From Kumtagia sp964244725 (GTDB taxonomy: Bacteria; Pseudomonadota; Alphaproteobacteria; Rhizobiales; Rhizobiaceae): 64,000 nt of DNA. The notes beneath the pieces are model-generated. The model did no database searches. It was given only the letters and a program-made list of their open reading frames with translations, and was not told the DNA's origin. The translations under genes were made by a program, and so were the position numbers. The stretch spans positions 62,001-126,000 of the forward strand of contig CAXTJQ010000002.1 in the NCBI GenBank assembly GCA_964244725.1. The letters run 5' to 3'. Positions 18,735-27,713 of this stretch are shown piece after piece (within the stretch, counting starts at the first letter, position 1; each line of letters starts with the position of its first letter).

Positions 18735-19328
18735 TCAGTCGCGGCAATCCTGCAACTGCGAGGCATAGGTCCGCGCCATCTGATCGGTCTCCCGGGCGTA
18801 GCGTTGGATGCCGGCGTTGCTTCGCCAACTGCCGCTCCGGTAGGCGGTCCAGCCGGAATAATAGGCGAGATAAAGTCTGAAGGCGTCGTTCTTCGCAATG
18901 CCAAGCGTGTCGGCGGATTTCGCGTGATACCAGCCGACGAAGTCGATGGCGTCGGCGAAACTCGTTCGCCGGGCGGCAAAATTTGCGGTCTCGCGCTGGT
19001 ATTGCGACCATGTGCCGTCGAGGGCCTGGGAGAAACCGTAGGCGCTCGAGACGCGCGTCCAGGGGATGAAGCCGAACAGCTTCGTTCGTCTCGGCTTGGC
19101 ATTGCTGCGGAAGCCGGACTCCTTTCGAACCGTGGCCATCAGGACAGGTACGGGGACGCCGTATTTCCGCTCGGAGGCCTGCGCCGCGCTGCGCCAATCG
19201 TTCAACCAGCCATCGCGCTGGTCGAAAACGGCGCAGACGTCGTTGATTCGGTTCGGAACAGACGCGCACGACGCCAGGAAGACCAGAACGACGATCGGTA
19301 CACTTTTCACAAAATTGGACGCATACAT
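18735..19328 (-). CDS. SLT-domain lipoprotein, putative lytic transglycosylase
   Basis: A 197-residue protein with a lipoprotein signal ending in a lipobox-like LASCASVP near residue 20. The body resembles soluble lytic transglycosylases: VLMATVRKESGFRS contains the catalytic glutamate context (ES), followed by SSAYGFSQALDGTW (the GxxQ motif). It probably cleaves peptidoglycan glycan strands in the periplasm. It converges on the ABC ATPase gene with a 26-bp gap. Confidence 0.82.
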   Translation of the reverse strand: MYASNFVKSVPIVVLVFLASCASVPNRINDVCAVFDQRDGWLNDWRSAAQASERKYGVPVPVLMATVRKESGFRSNAKPRRTKLFGFIPWTRVSSAYGFSQALDGTWSQYQRETANFAARRTSFADAIDFVGWYHAKSADTLGIAKNDAFRLYLAYYSGWTAYRSGSWRSNAGIQRYARETDQMARTYASQLQDCRD

Positions 19329-19471
19329 CGTTCGGATTTACGGCAGATTGATAAAGGGAGTGTTGCCACGTCGATTAACCGTGCGGGTACGGCGCACCGA
19401 CCTCCCGTCTGCCGCACGCTTGCGCTGGCAATCGACCATGACGCTGATTTGCTTATTATGGAGGACAGACC

Positions 19472-19852
19472 ATGACGAGACGAACCGGGGGATGCCTATG
19501 CGGGGCTGTTCGCTTTGAGGCAGAGGGCGAGCCGATCCGAGTGGGACTTTGTCACTGTGCGGACTGTCGAAAGGAAAGCGGATCGAACTACCAGACTTTT
19601 GGCGTCTGGCCGACTTCTCAATTCAGCAGCATCGGCACTGTCCACACCTATCGGGGACGCGGCTTCTGCCCGACGTGCGGGTCAAGACTGTTCGATCGCG
19701 GAGGCGAAGAAACCGAAATCAGGATCGGCTCGCTCGACGAAGCGCCGAACGGGCTGGAGCCGACGTACGAACTTTGGGTGAAGCGGCGTGAGCCGTGGCT
19801 GCGTCCGCTTGACGCCGCGCAGCACGACCAGGATCGATCCGAAATCGCCTAA
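19472..19852 (+). CDS. GFA family (CENP-V/Gfa-like) protein
   Basis: A 126-residue small zinc protein. The cysteine pattern is complete: GGCLCGAVRF, LCHCADCRKESG and FCPTCGSRLF. The family includes the glutathione-dependent formaldehyde-activating enzyme Gfa, but most members have no demonstrated function, so only the fold and likely zinc binding are safe. The start is preceded by GGAGG about 6 bases upstream. Confidence 0.88.
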   Translation: MTRRTGGCLCGAVRFEAEGEPIRVGLCHCADCRKESGSNYQTFGVWPTSQFSSIGTVHTYRGRGFCPTCGSRLFDRGGEETEIRIGSLDEAPNGLEPTYELWVKRREPWLRPLDAAQHDQDRSEIA

Positions 19853-19912
19853 CCTCGACCGGAACGGAACCTGTCATCCTGTTCTGCATTTGTTTCGCGA
19901 AAGTGAGGTCAC

Positions 19913-20125
19913 ATGACAAACGACAATCTTAAGGAAAATCTCGTATCCAACATGGAAAAGGACCCGGACGACTGGGTCAGCGGCGAACCGATGACGGGCG
20001 CGCAAATGTCATATCTTAAGACACTCTCCGAACAGGCACACGATCCCGATGTTTTCGAAGAGGGTATTTCGAAAGCCGAGGCGTCGAAGCGCATCGACGC
20101 CATCAGGGAGAAACTGAACCTTTGA
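19913..20125 (+). CDS. DUF3072 domain-containing protein
   Basis: A 70-residue acidic protein. The motif DWVSGEPMTGAQMSYLKTL followed by EASKRIDAIREKL is the DUF3072 signature, in which a helical segment resembles a SAP-like or nucleoid-binding fold. Function is not established. It stands alone between GFA and preT. Confidence 0.85.
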   Translation: MTNDNLKENLVSNMEKDPDDWVSGEPMTGAQMSYLKTLSEQAHDPDVFEEGISKAEASKRIDAIREKLNL

Positions 20126-20302
20126 GAAATGCGTGTCCCTGACGCGCACCGAAGCTTATGCCCGAGAGGAAAACCGTTCTGTAGCGCGAGACTGGTCCGA
20201 TAAGAGCAAATTTCATGCGGCAGCATTGTCGGCGGCTTTGAAGTGATGCGGCGCGGCCTAGCACGGCCACACAATAAGCGAAGCTGGCTCGCATGGTCGA
20301 AA

Positions 20303-20312
20303 TTTGATCGAT
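20303..20312 (+). promoter_or_regulatory. TTTGATCGAT motif upstream of preT
   Basis: A 10-mer TTTGATCGAT lies about 70 bp upstream of preT. The identical 10-mer occurs 30 bp upstream of the pyrimidine-type binding protein gene (39881-39890). A shared regulator site is possible but unproven. Confidence 0.25.
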
Positions 20313-20381
20313 TGATAAAGGAACAAATCGTGTTAGCCTTGTCCAAAACACAAGCCATAAAAGCCAGCCTGGGGAACATCG

Positions 20382-21737
20382 ATGGACGGACGCCTCCTTA
20401 AGGCAGGCATCGCGGGCAATCGGCTCGCTCCGGCGCAGTACGACGAAAACTTTTCCGACCTCCATCCGCCGCTTGATCGCCACGAGGCGCTGGTCGAAAG
20501 CGACCGCTGCTATTTCTGCTTTGACGCGCCCTGCATGCAGGCCTGCCCGACCTCGATCGACATCCCGTTGTTCATTCGCGAAATCCAGACCGGCAACGCC
20601 ATCGGCGCGGCCAAGACGATCTTCGATCAGAACATTCTGGGCGGCATGTGCGCTCGCGTTTGTCCGACGGAGACGCTGTGCGAAGAGGTCTGCGTGCGCG
20701 AGGTCGCTGAGGGCAAGCCAGTGCGGATCGGTCTGCTGCAGCGTTACGCGACCGACACAGCGATGGCGCAGGACAGACAATTCTATGACCGGGCTCCGTC
20801 GACCGGCCGGAAAGTCGCGGTGGTCGGGGCGGGGCCGGCCGGGCTGTCGGCAGCGCATCGATTGTCCCGGCATGGCCATGACGTGACGATCTTCGAGGCC
20901 CGTGAAAAGGCCGGCGGCCTCAACGAATACGGCATCGCCGCGTACAAGAGCACGCAGGATTTCGCGCAGGCAGAGGTCAACTACGTGACCGGCATCGGCG
21001 GCATCGAGATCAGGCAGGGCAAGACGCTCGGGCGCGACTTTTCGCTGTCGGAACTTACGGCTGATTTCGATGCGGTTTTCCTGGGCATGGGCCTTGCCGG
21101 CGTCAATGCGCTGCGCGCCGAGGGCGAGGACGCGTCGGGCGCCGAAAACGCAATTGACTTCATCGCGCGGCTGCGTCAGGCGGACGATCTCGGCGCGCTG
21201 CAGGTCGGGCGACGGGTCGTGGTGATTGGCGGTGGCATGACGGCGATCGACGCGGCCGTTCAATCCAAACTTCTTGGCGCGGAGGAGGTGACGATTTGCT
21301 ACCGCCGCGGCCAGGAGAACATGAACGCCTCGGAATTCGAGCAGGATCTGGCGACCGCGAACGGGGTCGTCATACGCCACTGGCTGCAGCCCAAGCGGGT
21401 GCTGGCCGCCAACGGCCAGGCGAAGAGCATTGAACTCGAATACACGTCGTATGCCGATGGAGCGCTGCGCGGTACGGGCGAGACTTTGATGCTGGAGGCC
21501 GACCAGATCTTCCGCGCGATTGGCCAGTCGTTTCGGCCGGAGCCGCTGAACGGTTCGGGTGACGTGACAGCGTTCGAGAACGGCAAGCTCAAGGTCGATG
21601 CGGAGGGACGCACATCACTGTCAAAGGTCTGGGCCGGCGGCGACTGTATCTTCGGGGGCGAGGATTTGACGGTGTCGGCCGTGGCGCAGGGCAGGGACGC
21701 TGCGGAGAGCATCCATCGGATGCTGATGACCGTCTAA
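20382..21737 (+). CDS. preT: NAD(P)-dependent dihydropyrimidine dehydrogenase subunit PreT
   Basis: A 451-residue flavoprotein subunit of the enzyme that reduces uracil and thymine to dihydro-forms. N-terminal cysteine clusters CYFCFDAPCMQACP and CARVCPTETLCEEVC would hold two [4Fe-4S] centres. An FAD-binding site follows (VAVVGAGPAGLSAAHRL, about residue 148), then a pyridine nucleotide site (VVVIGGGMTAIDAA, about residue 282). It works with PreA (22843), but about 1.1 kb of decayed accessory sequence separates the two genes, although they are usually adjacent. Confidence 0.93.
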   Translation: MDGRLLKAGIAGNRLAPAQYDENFSDLHPPLDRHEALVESDRCYFCFDAPCMQACPTSIDIPLFIREIQTGNAIGAAKTIFDQNILGGMCARVCPTETLCEEVCVREVAEGKPVRIGLLQRYATDTAMAQDRQFYDRAPSTGRKVAVVGAGPAGLSAAHRLSRHGHDVTIFEAREKAGGLNEYGIAAYKSTQDFAQAEVNYVTGIGGIEIRQGKTLGRDFSLSELTADFDAVFLGMGLAGVNALRAEGEDASGAENAIDFIARLRQADDLGALQVGRRVVVIGGGMTAIDAAVQSKLLGAEEVTICYRRGQENMNASEFEQDLATANGVVIRHWLQPKRVLAANGQAKSIELEYTSYADGALRGTGETLMLEADQIFRAIGQSFRPEPLNGSGDVTAFENGKLKVDAEGRTSLSKVWAGGDCIFGGEDLTVSAVAQGRDAAESIHRMLMTV

Positions 21738-21741
21738 GCTC

Positions 21742-22152
21742 ATGTTTGATTTTGTCAAAAATAATTCAGGTTCCCGCCACAACCAGCGACGTGCTGTTGA
21801 TTTTTATAAAATTAAACTTGGGGTCATAATCGCCTGCCACATGTGATTTCATTAAAACTGGCGATGGATAGAGATGGTTGTGCCGGGCGCACGTACTAAA
21901 ATACTTTTTGTCGATGCGCACAGCAATAAGAAAAGCGAATGGCCGGATCTCGTTTTAAATGCAGAAAATATGCGTGAAACTATGACTTTGCTGAAAGCTA
22001 AAGGCGTGAAGATTTTGTTTGATATTCCAAACAAACCGTTGCTGCACCCGTTTCATTTGAGCGCCTCGTTCGAGGATAGCGAAGGGAATGTGATCTGGCT
22101 AAAGCCGGAATATCTTGGCGGAAGGTTTTCGGATTTCTCATCATCAGCTTAG
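21742..22152 (+). pseudogene. Decayed VOC (glyoxalase/bleomycin-resistance) family gene
   Basis: Pieces of one VOC protein occur in several frames. The start MFDFVK (21742) continues as KIIQVPATTSD after a 1-base insertion in a poly-A run. It then shifts to RAVDFYKIKLG, meets a stop at 21844-21846, and resumes in another frame as NWRWIEMVVPGARTKILFVD. An intact tail follows (DSEGNVIWLKPEY). The stretch is clearly AT-richer than its neighbours, suggesting foreign origin. No functional protein is expected beyond the C-terminal fragment. Confidence 0.75.
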
Positions 22153-22294
22153 TTATTGTGTCGAACAATATGAGAAGCTCGGCATGCCGGAGACGGAACA
22201 ATCCAGGTTCGCTGGGCCACGAGAAATGACCGCCGTCGACATTCACGACGATACCGGCGGCATCGAGCCGCCAAGCCCCCTGCGGGTCTTGTCC

Positions 22295-22528
22295 TCAAAG
22301 CCCTGCGACGAACTGATCGACCGTGAATCCAGACTTCTTGACGACTCGTGCAGGGCGCCTCGCGGCAAAGTCTTATTGCCATGAACCGGAATGCTAATGG
22401 CACGGACTGGTGGACTATATGAACCGGCACGTGGTGACTTCCGCGAATACGATCGATCTTGAAACCCAGCCGCAAAAGGGCTCGGACGGCTTGCTTCCGG
22501 TAACCGACGGCAAGCCCTTGGGGGCCAC
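22295..22528 (-). pseudogene. hicA: Decayed HicA-type mRNA interferase toxin
   Basis: Reading from a GTG at 22528, 2 bp after the hicB stop, the four frame segments join into a HicA protein: GLPSVTGSK, then AVRALLRLGFKIDRIRGSHHVPVH, then IPVHGNKTLPRGALHE, then VVKKSGFTVDQFVAGL and a TGA at 22295. Each junction is a single-base loss, so the total length is exactly one codon short of an intact frame. The catalytic GSHH histidine block is still recognisable. The toxin cannot be made as written. Confidence 0.82.
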
Positions 22529-22530
22529 GA

Positions 22531-22761
22531 TCAGGCGGCGATGGTTAGATGATCGACAGGCATTTCGACATCGTCCGGGATGTCCCAACCTTCGTCGCGG
22601 TCCGTTTCGAGGACGGCCTCGATCGCCCCCTGAGCCATGGCCATCGCTTCCTCGTAGGTCTCGCCATATGTGACCACCTCAGAAACGGCCGGGACGAGGA
22701 TCGTGTAGCCGCCCTCTGGCTCGGGGCGTAAATTGATCGTGTAACGTCGTTCCGTCGTCAT
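22531..22761 (-). CDS. hicB: HicB family antitoxin
   Basis: A 76-residue protein with the HicB partial RNase H-like fold: a short beta-hairpin (YTINLRPEPEGGYTILVP), then VVTYGETYEEAMAMAQGAIEAVLE. No C-terminal DNA-binding domain is seen; it ends DVEMPVDHLTIAA. It is first in a hicB-hicA order and its partner toxin (22295-22528) is frameshifted, so it is an orphan antitoxin. Confidence 0.85.
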   Translation of the reverse strand: MTTERRYTINLRPEPEGGYTILVPAVSEVVTYGETYEEAMAMAQGAIEAVLETDRDEGWDIPDDVEMPVDHLTIAA

Positions 22762-22842
22762 GCTCGACCTTGGCTGCGGCTTGCTTCGGCTACCAGAATA
22801 CGTGCAGTCTCTTGAAAATCCAAGCCTGAGGGAGAAGTACCT

Positions 22843-24177
22843 ATGGCCGACATTCGTAACAATTTCGTCGGGATCAAATCGCCGAATCCGTTCTGGCTCG
22901 CCTCCGCGCCGCCGACCGATAAGGCCTACAACGTCATCCGCGCTTTCAAGGCGGGATGGGGCGGGGTTGTGTGGAAGACGCTCGGCGAGGAAGGTCCGCC
23001 GGTGGTCAACGTCAACGGGCCGCGCTACGGCGCGATCTGGGGCGCCGACCGTCGTCTGCTGGGCCTCAACAACATCGAACTGATCACCGATCGCTCGCTG
23101 CAGATCAATCTTCAGGAGATGAAGCAGGTCAAGCGCGACTGGCCGAACCGGGCCGTGATTGCCTCAATCATGGTGCCTTGCGAGGAGAGCGCTTGGAAGT
23201 CGATCCTGCCTCTGGTCGAGGAGACCGAGGTCGATGGCATCGAACTAAACTTTGGCTGTCCGCATGGCATGAGCGAACGCGGCATGGGCGCCGCGGTCGG
23301 CCAGGTCCCGGAATATATCGAGATGGTCGTGCGCTGGTGCAAGCAGTACACGCGCATGCCGGTGATCACCAAGCTGACGCCCAACATCACCGATATACGC
23401 AAGCCCGCGCGGGCAGCCCATGCCGGCGGAACCGATGCTGTCTCGCTGATCAACACGATCTCCTCGATCACCTCCGTCGACCTCGACAGCTTCTCGCCGG
23501 AGCCCTCGATAGACGGCAAGGGCAGTCACGGCGGCTATTGCGGCCCGGCGGTGAAGCCGATCGCGCTCAACATGGTGGCGGAGATCGCGCGCGACCTTGA
23601 GACGCGCGGCCTGCCCATCTCGGGCATCGGCGGGATCACGACATGGCGAGACGCGGCCGAGTTCCTGGCGCTCGGGGCCGGGAACGTGCAGGTCTGCACG
23701 GCGGCCATGACCTATGGCTTCAAGATCGTGCAGGAAATGATCACCGGCCTGACCAACTGGATGGACGAGAAGGGCCACCGGACGCTCAACGACGTGATCG
23801 GGCGGGCGACGCCGAACGTCACGGACTGGCAGTATCTCAATTTGAACTACGTCACCAAGGCGAGGATCGACCAAGACCTTTGCATCAAATGCGGTCGCTG
23901 CCATATCGCCTGCGAGGACACATCGCACCAGGCGATCACCAAGATGGTCGACGGCGTGAGGTATTTCGAGGTGATCGAGGCCGAGTGCGTCGGCTGCAAC
24001 CTTTGCGTCAACGTCTGCCCGGTTGAAAACTGCATCGACATGGTGACGCTGGCTGCCGGCGACCTAGACCGCCGCACGGGCAAGACAGTGCAGCCGACCT
24101 ACGCCAACTGGACGCAGCATCCGAACAATCCGTCGCATAAGGCGCCGATGGAGCAGGCGCACGAACCCGCCGAATAG
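22843..24177 (+). CDS. preA: NAD-dependent dihydropyrimidine dehydrogenase subunit PreA
   Basis: A 444-residue FMN and iron-sulfur subunit reducing the pyrimidine ring. The TIM-barrel part (1-310) contains IELNFGCPHGMSERGMGAA, carrying the active-site cysteine, and the FMN phosphate region ISGIGGITTWRDAAEF. The C-terminus is a 2[4Fe-4S] ferredoxin domain (CIKCGRCHIACE and CVGCNLCVNVCPVENC). It acts with PreT in the first step of reductive uracil/thymine breakdown. The last ~45 residues are an extra tail. Confidence 0.94.
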   Translation: MADIRNNFVGIKSPNPFWLASAPPTDKAYNVIRAFKAGWGGVVWKTLGEEGPPVVNVNGPRYGAIWGADRRLLGLNNIELITDRSLQINLQEMKQVKRDWPNRAVIASIMVPCEESAWKSILPLVEETEVDGIELNFGCPHGMSERGMGAAVGQVPEYIEMVVRWCKQYTRMPVITKLTPNITDIRKPARAAHAGGTDAVSLINTISSITSVDLDSFSPEPSIDGKGSHGGYCGPAVKPIALNMVAEIARDLETRGLPISGIGGITTWRDAAEFLALGAGNVQVCTAAMTYGFKIVQEMITGLTNWMDEKGHRTLNDVIGRATPNVTDWQYLNLNYVTKARIDQDLCIKCGRCHIACEDTSHQAITKMVDGVRYFEVIEAECVGCNLCVNVCPVENCIDMVTLAAGDLDRRTGKTVQPTYANWTQHPNNPSHKAPMEQAHEPAE

Positions 24178-24302
24178 CGTGGGTCGAAGGCATCTTATGA
24201 TTTCCTGATGCCGAGCGGGTGAGTTCGGCATTTTATCCTGCGTCGGCAAGATCGATATCTCTTGTGCGGTCCGTTAACGATCGCGGCAACGCAGAGATCA
24301 TC

Positions 24303-24545
24303 ATGCCTACCCTGTCTTCAATACAGAACGTTTCCGTTTTCGACCCCAACCACGCTGTCTCCGCCAGTCCAACGTTCCTTGTCGGCAAGGACCGGGAAGG
24401 CCACTGGCTGGCGGTCGAGTCCCACGGTGCTGCTGGAGGCATTTTTGCCAGCAAGACCGAGGCCGTTCGTTATGCGATGTTTGAGACCGACTATCGCCCC
24501 GATGCCGTGCTGTTGACGCCGTCGACCATGGAAATGAAGCCGTAG
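24303..24545 (+). CDS. Small conserved hypothetical protein
   Basis: An 80-residue protein starting MPTLSSIQNVSVF (an upstream ATG at 24219 would give 108 aa). It contains LVGKDREGHWLAVESHGAAGGIFASKTEAVRYAMFETD, a compact sequence I associate with short hypothetical proteins in Rhizobiales. There is no catalytic motif, signal peptide or membrane segment. It ends 8 bp before the dapA-like pseudogene. Confidence 0.6.
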   Translation: MPTLSSIQNVSVFDPNHAVSASPTFLVGKDREGHWLAVESHGAAGGIFASKTEAVRYAMFETDYRPDAVLLTPSTMEMKP

Positions 24546-24553
24546 GACTGGCC

Positions 24554-25350
24554 GTGAATCTTCGAAGCTTGATTGCCGCGTTGACGACACCGTTCGCGAG
24601 CGACGGCGGCCGTGAGGAAACCGCCTTTCAGGATTTCGTCGCCGGGCAAATCGGCGAAGAAACGGAAGGATTGGTTGTCTGCGGCACGACGGCCGAATCT
24701 CCACGCTGTCGTTCACCGAACGCGACCGTCTTACACGGCCAACTGTGGAGGTCGCCGCGGGACGCGTGCCGGCCATTGCGGGGGTCGGTCCCAGCGCAAC
24801 CTTGGATACAATTGTGTCGGCGCAGGCGCCAAAGGCAGCCGGCGCCGGCACTCTCCTCGTCGTGACGCCCTACTATATCCGGCCGAGTCAGGAGGGGCTT
24901 TCCCGCCATTTCGAGGCGGTGGCGCGGGCCGTCGATCTGCCGATCCTATTCTACAATGTGCCGGCGCGGACCGGTGTCGATCCGTTGCCGGCCACGGTCG
25001 GGCGGCTCGCCGGGATCGGCAGCATAGTCGGTATCAAGGATGCAACAGGCGACCTCGATCGTCCGAGGCAAACATGCGCGCTGGTCGGTGAGAGTTTTAC
25101 GCAATTCTCCGGGAACGATGGCACGATACTCGCCTTCAACTCGGCCGGCGGCCAAGGCTGCATCTCCGTATTGGCGAATGCGACGCCACGGCTTTGCGGC
25201 AGAATGCAGAATGCCTCTATTGCTTTGGACATGGAGCAGGCAGCGATGCTGGAAAATGCCTGCATCCACTCATCGACGCATTGGCGCTGGAGACCAATTC
25301 GGTCTCGATCAAAGGTTGTGTGCGTCAAGTTCTGCAAATTTGGGCGGCCA
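24554..25350 (+). pseudogene. Decayed dihydrodipicolinate synthase/N-acetylneuraminate lyase family gene
   Basis: A class I aldolase gene broken by two single-base losses. The GTG start gives LIAALTTPFASDGG and GLVVCGTTAESP. The frame then shifts near 24703 to TLSFTERDRLTR, VPAIAGVGPSATLDTI, VVTPYYIRPSQEGL (Schiff-base region context), LPILFYNVPARTGV and VGIKDATGDLDR, where the lysine is kept. A second shift near 25250 leads to LHPLIDALALETNSVSIKG. The 3' end runs into a transposase remnant at 25359. The substrate of the ancestral enzyme is unknown. Confidence 0.8.
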
Positions 25351-25358
25351 CGCTGCTG

Positions 25359-25560
25359 TCATGCGGCTTTTCTGAGTTCGATCTTCTTGTGTTCGCGCAG
25401 ATCATCCCTGTTGATGTAGCGGTCGGCCTCCATCCAGTTTTCGTTGGTTTCGACGGCCAGCGCCCTGACGAGGCGCAGGCAGCTTTCGGTGTTTGGAAAG
25501 ATGCGCACGACGTAGGTTGGACGCCTGATCTCGGCGGTGAGCGCCTGTTTTATGGCGCCA
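25359..25560 (-). mobile_element. Remnant of an IS256-family transposase (C-terminus)
   Basis: On the minus strand the frame reads AIKQALTAEIRRPTYVV, RIFPNTESCLRLVRALAVET, NENWMEADRYINRDDLREHKK and ends RKAA-TGA at 25359. This is the conserved C-terminal block of IS256 (Mutator-type) transposases. The catalytic DDE part is absent; upstream lies the acyltransferase gene. It marks an old insertion at the 3' end of the dapA-like gene. Confidence 0.75.
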
Positions 25561-25592
25561 CAACGAAACCGGTCCGCCAGACGCCCCTGCCG

Positions 25593-27488
25593 TCAGGAAG
25601 ACGGGCTCCCGACCTTGTCACGCAGGAGATCTTGGATCAGCGGCGCCACAAGTGCGGCGCCGGCAATACTCAGATGATTGTCGTCGATGTAAAGGGGCTT
25701 TCCATCCGCGACGATGCGACAGGTCTTGTCGTCGCAAAGAACATTGTTCGGATAGACGATCTCCGCTCCGGCGCTTTCTGCTTTTTTCAGCAGTGCGAAA
25801 GTCGGGGCCGCGGAGCGCAGAAATCCGTCCGCGTTTATCCCCGGGGGTTCCCGTAAGCCGAAGGCCTGCGCCAATTGAAGCTTGCGCGACACGTCGAAAG
25901 GCGGCTTGGGAACAGGCCCAACGACGATCACCCGTTTGCCGGCGGCGCGGAGGGCATACACCGCGTCGAGGACTCCTTGACCGAAACCTTCATCCAGTTG
26001 ATAGCGCGGTGACAGGAAATAGGCGGCTACGATCACCGTGTCGATCGATGGATTGGCCTTAAGGTAGGTCAACACCGCGCGGTTATGCGGCGCGCAGGTC
26101 GGCTTCTTGTAGACCACGGGGTCAAGGCTGGGCGGGCAGCCGCCCTGCACCATCGCGAGAAGCGATCGGTTAGTCGGCCTCTCTTTCTCGAGTGCGATGC
26201 TCAACTCCTGCCCGTGACTGTCCGCCCAGATCGCGACATGGGGTTTCACGTCTCGCGGTCCGAGCAGGCAGCGCAGGTCGGACGATTTGCGCGCCGCCGT
26301 GTCCAAAAGCTCGCATAGCGCGTTGAAATCGGATTTGTTGTTTGCCTTCGCGAAGACTTCGATGCCGTCCGGCATGCGCCATCGCGCACCATGCGAAACG
26401 ACGAACCCGGCCAGCGCGATCGCCAACCACGCCGAGGCGCCGATTGCAGTGTTCCAAAGCCTTGGCCCCCGCGGACCTTTGTCGCCGCGAAACGGCTGCT
26501 CGACCAGCCGCCAGGAGACGATAGCGATCGCCAGTGAAACGACGATCGCAGCAATCGCCTGGGGGGAGGTCAAGGGGCCCTGGGTATAGTAAGCGATGAA
26601 AACGATGACGGGCCAGTGCCAGAGGTACAGCGAATAGGAAACCAGGCCGATGCCGCGTGGCAAGTTGGCGCCGAGCAGTTCGCCCGTTCTGGCGCCCGAC
26701 GCGCAATGGATCACCAGCATCGCGCCGACGACGGGAACCGCCGCCCATGGGCCTGGGAACGGAGTGTCGGCATCGAAAAGAAACACCGCGACCGCGACGA
26801 GGACGACGCCGAGCGCGGCCATCAGTTCCGATGCCGGCCGCGAGCGGATGGTTGGCAGGACCTTTAGCGCCAGCAATGAGCCGGCCAAGAGTTCCCACGC
26901 CCGCGCTGGCAGCAAATAGAAGGCGAAATCTGGGTTTCTTGGCGTCTTCTGCAGCGCCAGAGCAAGGGAGACGAGCGCGATGGTGACGAATACGATCTTG
27001 CGATGTCGCCGCCAACGGTGGGTGAGGACCAGCAAAAGGGGAAGAAAAATGTAGAATTGCTCCTCGACCGCGAGCGACCATGTATGCAGAATCGGTTTGA
27101 CGATCGCGGCTTCGTCGAAATAGCCGGCCTGTTCGTAAAATCTATAGTTGGAAATCGAAACGAGCGCGCTGAGCGCTGTTTTGGAATAGGCTGCATAATC
27201 GTCCGGTAAGAAAAGGATGTAACCGACGACCGTCGTCGCCGCCAGCATCACGAACAGCGCCGGAAAGATGCGTCGGATGCGCCGCTCGTAGAAGCCCAGC
27301 AGCGAGAACGCGTTCGCGTCGACTTCGGCGGCGACGATCTGCGTGATCAGGTAGCCCGAGATGACGAAGAAGACGTCGACACCGACGTAGCCGCCCTCGA
27401 AACCGGGAATTCCGGCATGAAACAGGACGACCGGGATGACCGCTATCGCGCGCAGGCCGTCGATTTCCTTTCTGTAGGACTGGACCAT
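25593..27488 (-). CDS. Acyltransferase 3 family protein with C-terminal SGNH domain (OafA-like)
   Basis: A 631-residue membrane O-acyltransferase. The ATG at 27488 (MVQSYRKEIDGLRAIAV) matches the family N-terminus; 78 residues of upstream open frame are unconserved. About ten membrane segments follow (residues 1-350) with the family block GGYVGVDVFFVISGYLIT. The C-terminal periplasmic SGNH hydrolase part shows WADSHGQE (nucleophile) and DDNHLSIAG (DxxH). By family it transfers acyl groups such as acetyl to lipopolysaccharide or exopolysaccharide sugars. The substrate is unknown. Confidence 0.9.
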   Translation of the reverse strand: MVQSYRKEIDGLRAIAVIPVVLFHAGIPGFEGGYVGVDVFFVISGYLITQIVAAEVDANAFSLLGFYERRIRRIFPALFVMLAATTVVGYILFLPDDYAAYSKTALSALVSISNYRFYEQAGYFDEAAIVKPILHTWSLAVEEQFYIFLPLLLVLTHRWRRHRKIVFVTIALVSLALALQKTPRNPDFAFYLLPARAWELLAGSLLALKVLPTIRSRPASELMAALGVVLVAVAVFLFDADTPFPGPWAAVPVVGAMLVIHCASGARTGELLGANLPRGIGLVSYSLYLWHWPVIVFIAYYTQGPLTSPQAIAAIVVSLAIAIVSWRLVEQPFRGDKGPRGPRLWNTAIGASAWLAIALAGFVVSHGARWRMPDGIEVFAKANNKSDFNALCELLDTAARKSSDLRCLLGPRDVKPHVAIWADSHGQELSIALEKERPTNRSLLAMVQGGCPPSLDPVVYKKPTCAPHNRAVLTYLKANPSIDTVIVAAYFLSPRYQLDEGFGQGVLDAVYALRAAGKRVIVVGPVPKPPFDVSRKLQLAQAFGLREPPGINADGFLRSAAPTFALLKKAESAGAEIVYPNNVLCDDKTCRIVADGKPLYIDDNHLSIAGAALVAPLIQDLLRDKVGSPSS

Positions 27489-27605
27489 GGCTTGGAGCTC
27501 TATATGGACCGGAGCGAAAAGTCGGCGCGGGCGTCGGTCGATGTCGCGCCATCTCCAGTCATCTCGCGTCGAACCGAAGATTTCAACCAGCGCGTTTTCC
27601 GCAAG

Positions 27606-27641
27606 TCGGTGTTCCGAGCCAAGATCGGCTCGGAACACCGA
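27606..27641. promoter_or_regulatory. Perfect 15-bp inverted repeat between divergent genes
   Basis: Arms TCGGTGTTCCGAGCC (27606-27620) and GGCTCGGAACACCGA (27627-27641) pair perfectly around the 6-base spacer AAGATC. It lies between the start of the acyltransferase (27488, minus) and the antiporter (27714, plus). It could be an operator or a cruciform/mRNA hairpin. The position argues against a simple terminator. Confidence 0.6.
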
Positions 27642-27713
27642 TGGCGTTGAAAATGTTTGACCTGCGCCAGTGCGCCGCGCAAAACCGATATCGAGGTTCG
27701 AGGGGAAAAGCGC

